Assembly (NCBI RefSeq): GCF_001261915.1
Contig: NZ_CVRT01000040.1
Coordinates: 1 to 62,414 of the forward strand
Length of the DNA stretch: 62,414 nt
Direction: 5' to 3'
Source of the DNA: Halorubrum sp. SD626R
GTDB taxonomy: Archaea; Halobacteriota; Halobacteria; Halobacteriales; Haloferacaceae
A program made the translations under genes and the position numbers. Positions 60,210-62,414 of this stretch are shown piece after piece; position 1 is the stretch's first letter, and each line of letters begins with the position of its first letter. Under the pieces are notes generated by a model. It searched no databases and was not told where the DNA came from. It saw nothing but the letters and a program-made list of their open reading frames with translations.

Positions 60210-61130
60210 GTGAGCCGAGCACGGGACCTCGCGCTGTTCCTGATCCTCGCCGCGGTCTGGGGCTCCGCGTTCATGGCGATCAAGGCCGGGCTGGCGTACT
60301 TCCCGCCGGTGCTGTTCGCCGCGCTCCGGTACGACGTCGCCGGCGTCGTCATGCTCGCGTACGCGGCGTACGCCGTCGACGACCCGGTCCCCCGCGGGCG
60401 CGACGAGTGGGCTGTCGTCGCGGTGGGCGCGACCCTCATCATCGCCGCCTACCACGCGTTCCTCTTCATCGGCGAGACGGACCCCGCCGTGACGAGCGCA
60501 GTCGCGGCCGTGATAGTCAGCCTCTCGCCCGTGCTGACGACCGTCTTCGCTCGCGCCTTCCTCCCCTCCGAGCGGCTGACGGTCGTCGGCGTGATCGGGC
60601 TCCTCGTCGGCCTCGTCGGGGCGGTCGTGCTGGCCGCGCCCGACCCCGCGAACCTGGCCGGCGGCGGCACGGTCGCGAAGCTCCTCGTGTTGGTGGCGGC
60701 GGCCTCGTTCGCGCTCGGATCGGTGCTCACTCGGGCGTCCGACGCCGACCTCCCGATCGAGACGATGGAGGCGTGGTCGATGCTGGTCGGCGCGCTGCTG
60801 ATGCACCTGCTGGCGGCCGGGCTCGGCGAGTCGCTCGCCGACGTCTCGTGGACGGGCGAGGGGATCGCGGCGCTGGCGTACCTCTCGATCGCCGCCAGCG
60901 GCCTCGGCTTCCTCATCTACTTCGACCTGCTCGACCGGCTCGGGCCGATCGAGATCAACCTCGTCTCGTACGTCGCGCCGATATTCGCCGCGCTCGCCGG
61001 CTGGCTCTTCCTACGCGAGGCCATCTCGCTCAACACGGTCGCCGGCTTCCTGATCATCTGCGTCGGCTTCGCCCTCGTGAAGCGGGCGGCGCTGCGCTCG
61101 GCGCTCCGCCGGTACGGGATCGCCGGCTGA
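60210..61130 (+). CDS. EamA family transporter (DMT superfamily)
   Basis: A 306-residue protein with ten membrane helices in two EamA repeats: LILAAVWGSAFMAIKAGLAY at the N-terminus and LAYLSIAASGLGFLIYFDLL with VAPIFAALAGWLFLREAISL in the second half. Members export amino acids or metabolites; the substrate cannot be read. The GTG at 60210 is favoured over an upstream TTG because MSRARDLALFLIL then starts directly before helix 1. Confidence 0.9.
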   Translation: MSRARDLALFLILAAVWGSAFMAIKAGLAYFPPVLFAALRYDVAGVVMLAYAAYAVDDPVPRGRDEWAVVAVGATLIIAAYHAFLFIGETDPAVTSAVAAVIVSLSPVLTTVFARAFLPSERLTVVGVIGLLVGLVGAVVLAAPDPANLAGGGTVAKLLVLVAAASFALGSVLTRASDADLPIETMEAWSMLVGALLMHLLAAGLGESLADVSWTGEGIAALAYLSIAASGLGFLIYFDLLDRLGPIEINLVSYVAPIFAALAGWLFLREAISLNTVAGFLIICVGFALVKRAALRSALRRYGIAG

Positions 61131-61206
61131 GGTCCCTCTCGCGGCGTTTACACGCCGTCGCGCCGAGTCAACAGACACTTATCACCGCCGAAACAATTCG
61201 GGGTAC

Positions 61207-61794
61207 ATGTCAGTCCCCGACCGAACGAGCGGAACGAGCGCACCGAGTGGAGTCGGCGGCGGCGCGGCCGCGGGCGCCGCCGCGTACGTGCTCGGCTACC
61301 TGTTCGCGTACCTCACGCAACGGTCGGCGGTCGAGAGCCAACTGGAGGGGTTCAACTTCTTCGCCGACCTGTTCGGCGGGGACCCCATCCCGACGTGGAA
61401 GGCGATCGGCTGGGTGTTCTACAACGGGCACTTCGTCGACACGCAGGTGCCGTCGCTTGTCGGCGGCTCGCAGCTCACGAACCTCATCTCGCAGGCCGAC
61501 GGCGGGTCGCTGACGCTGCTGTTCGTCGTCCCGCCCGTCCTGCTCACCCTCGCCGGCCTCGCCGCCGGCCGGATCGCCGGAGCGACGGAACCGGTCGACG
61601 GCGCGAAGGCCGGCGCGTCCGTCCTCGTCGGCTACCTCCCGCTGGCCGTGATCGGCGCGTTCCTCTTCCGCTACTCGGTCGGCGACGGGGCGGTCGCGCC
61701 CGACCTCGTCACGGCTGTCCTCCTCGCCGGCGCGGTGTACCCGGCGGCCTTCGGCGCGGTCGGCGGCGCGGGCGCGACGCTGCTGAGCGACTGA
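61207..61794 (+). CDS. Haloarchaeal membrane protein (DUF7978-like)
   Basis: A 195-residue protein with about four helices: GAAAYVLGYLFAYLTQ, LTLLFVVPPVLLTLAGLAAG, VLVGYLPLAVIGAFLFRYSV and LLAGAVYPAAFGAVGGAGA. A loop with FNFFADLFGGDPIPTWKAIG and FYNGHFVDTQVPSLVGG (about 45-85) is the most distinctive part. The resemblance to DUF7978 is from memory. A cacttatc box about 29 bp upstream supports the ATG. Confidence 0.72.
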   Translation: MSVPDRTSGTSAPSGVGGGAAAGAAAYVLGYLFAYLTQRSAVESQLEGFNFFADLFGGDPIPTWKAIGWVFYNGHFVDTQVPSLVGGSQLTNLISQADGGSLTLLFVVPPVLLTLAGLAAGRIAGATEPVDGAKAGASVLVGYLPLAVIGAFLFRYSVGDGAVAPDLVTAVLLAGAVYPAAFGAVGGAGATLLSD

Positions 61795-61825
61795 GAGAAG
61801 CGGGTGAAGAGCGACCGCCTGGCGC

Positions 61826-62278
61826 TCAGTAGTCGCCCTCGTCGGGCTCGACGCGGTCGCCGTACTCCCGGACGGGGTCGACCGGCCGCCCCTCGTCGGT
61901 CTCGGGCGCGACGTAGTCGACGAACGACTCGACGTCGGGCTCGCGGACGCGGACGTCGACGTCGATCTCGCCGAGCTCGTCGGACTCGCCGACGGCGAAG
62001 TTGACGACGCCCTCGAACGCGGCCTGCTTCTTCAGCGAGAACGAGAACCCCTCGTCGTCGCTGTTCCGCAGGAACACCCGCCGGGCCGTGTCGAGGATCT
62101 CCTGCTCGTGGAGCACGTCGGAGAAGGCGTCGAGGGTGTGCGCCTCGGCGACGAGCCGGCCGTCCTCGTGGACCGGCTCCGCGTCCGGGAACACGTTCCG
62201 GACCGCGTCGTCGACCCGATCGGTGACCTCCGTGTCGCGGACCGGGACCTCGATCCGCACGTCGATGCTGTAGATCAC
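61826..62278 (-). CDS. RNA-binding domain protein (COG1325 / UPF0201-like)
   Basis: A 150-residue archaeal protein: VRIEVPVRDTEVTDRVDDAV, VRNVFPDAEPVHEDGRLVAE, LHEQEILDTARRVFLRNSDD, FSFSLKKQAAFEGVVNFAVG, and an acidic tail. The pattern matches COG1325, related to ribosomal L5-like RNA-binding folds. In other archaea it is often near exosome or RNase P genes, but not here. ATG start at 62278. Confidence 0.85.
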   Translation of the reverse strand: MIYSIDVRIEVPVRDTEVTDRVDDAVRNVFPDAEPVHEDGRLVAEAHTLDAFSDVLHEQEILDTARRVFLRNSDDEGFSFSLKKQAAFEGVVNFAVGESDELGEIDVDVRVREPDVESFVDYVAPETDEGRPVDPVREYGDRVEPDEGDY

Positions 62279-62359
62279 GCGCCGTCACCCCCGGCGTTCG
62301 CGGTCGCCGCCGACTCCCCACCTTCCCCTTCCTCTCCCTCCTCCCGCCCCGCGTCGACC

Positions 62360-62403
62360 GACTTCTAATCCGACGGTCGTGGGTTCGAATCCCACTGTGC
62401 CCG
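62360..62403 (+). other. 3' half of tRNA-Arg (anticodon TCT): probable att site
   Basis: The sequence runs from the anticodon loop (acttctaatcc, TCT), through a T-arm GTGGG-TTCGAAT-CCCAC (62379-62395), to a 3' acceptor strand TGTGCCC and discriminator G. The preceding 80 bp contain neither a D-arm nor a GGGCACA 5' strand, so this is not a complete gene. A fragment from the anticodon loop to the 3' end is the usual target of archaeal tRNA-directed integrases. Confidence 0.7.
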
Positions 62404-62414
62404 CTCCGAAACCC

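Noticed and set aside
62360..62403. A functional tRNA-Arg gene
   Set aside because: No D-arm or 5' acceptor strand lies in the preceding 80 bp, and there is no sign of a bulge-helix-bulge intron.

Overview
The window is chromosomal DNA of a haloarchaeon, most like Halorubrum or a close relative. The evidence is very high GC, Asp/Glu-rich proteins, and archaeal promoters with a TATA box about 25-30 bp before starts that are mostly leaderless. Many genes are archaeal markers: CofH, HMG-CoA reductase, Pelota, archease/RtcB, TFS, S8e, SecD/SecF and TbsP. Assignments rest on reading translated sequences by eye; no database was searched.

Layout. 1-8738: cofH, a small winged-helix gene, hmgA, a GNAT gene, DUF502-archease-membrane protein-rtcB, an SDR gene and a thiamine-binding protein gene. 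8739-25769: housekeeping and metabolic genes (pelA, glyA, tbsP, a YcaO gene, a GHMP-family gene, a KaiC-like ATPase, a MOT1 transporter). These are interrupted four times by a dispersed non-coding element of about 330-380 bp; a fifth partial copy starts the window. 25770-39493: TFS, an OYE oxidoreductase, regulators, a K+ channel, rps8e, rnhB, a GDT1-type transporter, secDF, a UppS-like protein and a PiT phosphate transporter. 39494-41620: a tRNA-Gly gene with partial copies of its own 3' end and nested inverted repeats downstream, and a TnpB-type IS element upstream. 41694-49085: crotonase, DUF7114-like, tRNA-Thr, a PIN-like/MutY fusion, hydrolase and acetyltransferase genes. 49086-49890: a small AT-rich island. 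49892-62278: the split metE pair, a BtuF-like protein, the hemK2-mscS-ksgA-DUF655 operon, thiolase, gpmI, a regulator, an EamA transporter and an RNA-binding protein. 62360-62403: the 3' half of a tRNA-Arg(UCU), a likely integration site.

The most notable signal is the dispersed element. Complete copies share a TATA-like box in at least three cases, a GC-rich stem-loop, and a long stem with a GGG/GGG internal loop present in all four. One copy carries two compensatory base-pair changes in that stem. Three copies have a tail in which the right arm of the stem recurs at exactly 57 bp. All four complete copies begin 15-43 bp after the stop codon of a gene on the same strand. This fits a multicopy structured RNA or an RNA-like mobile element. 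I do not recognise it as a described family.
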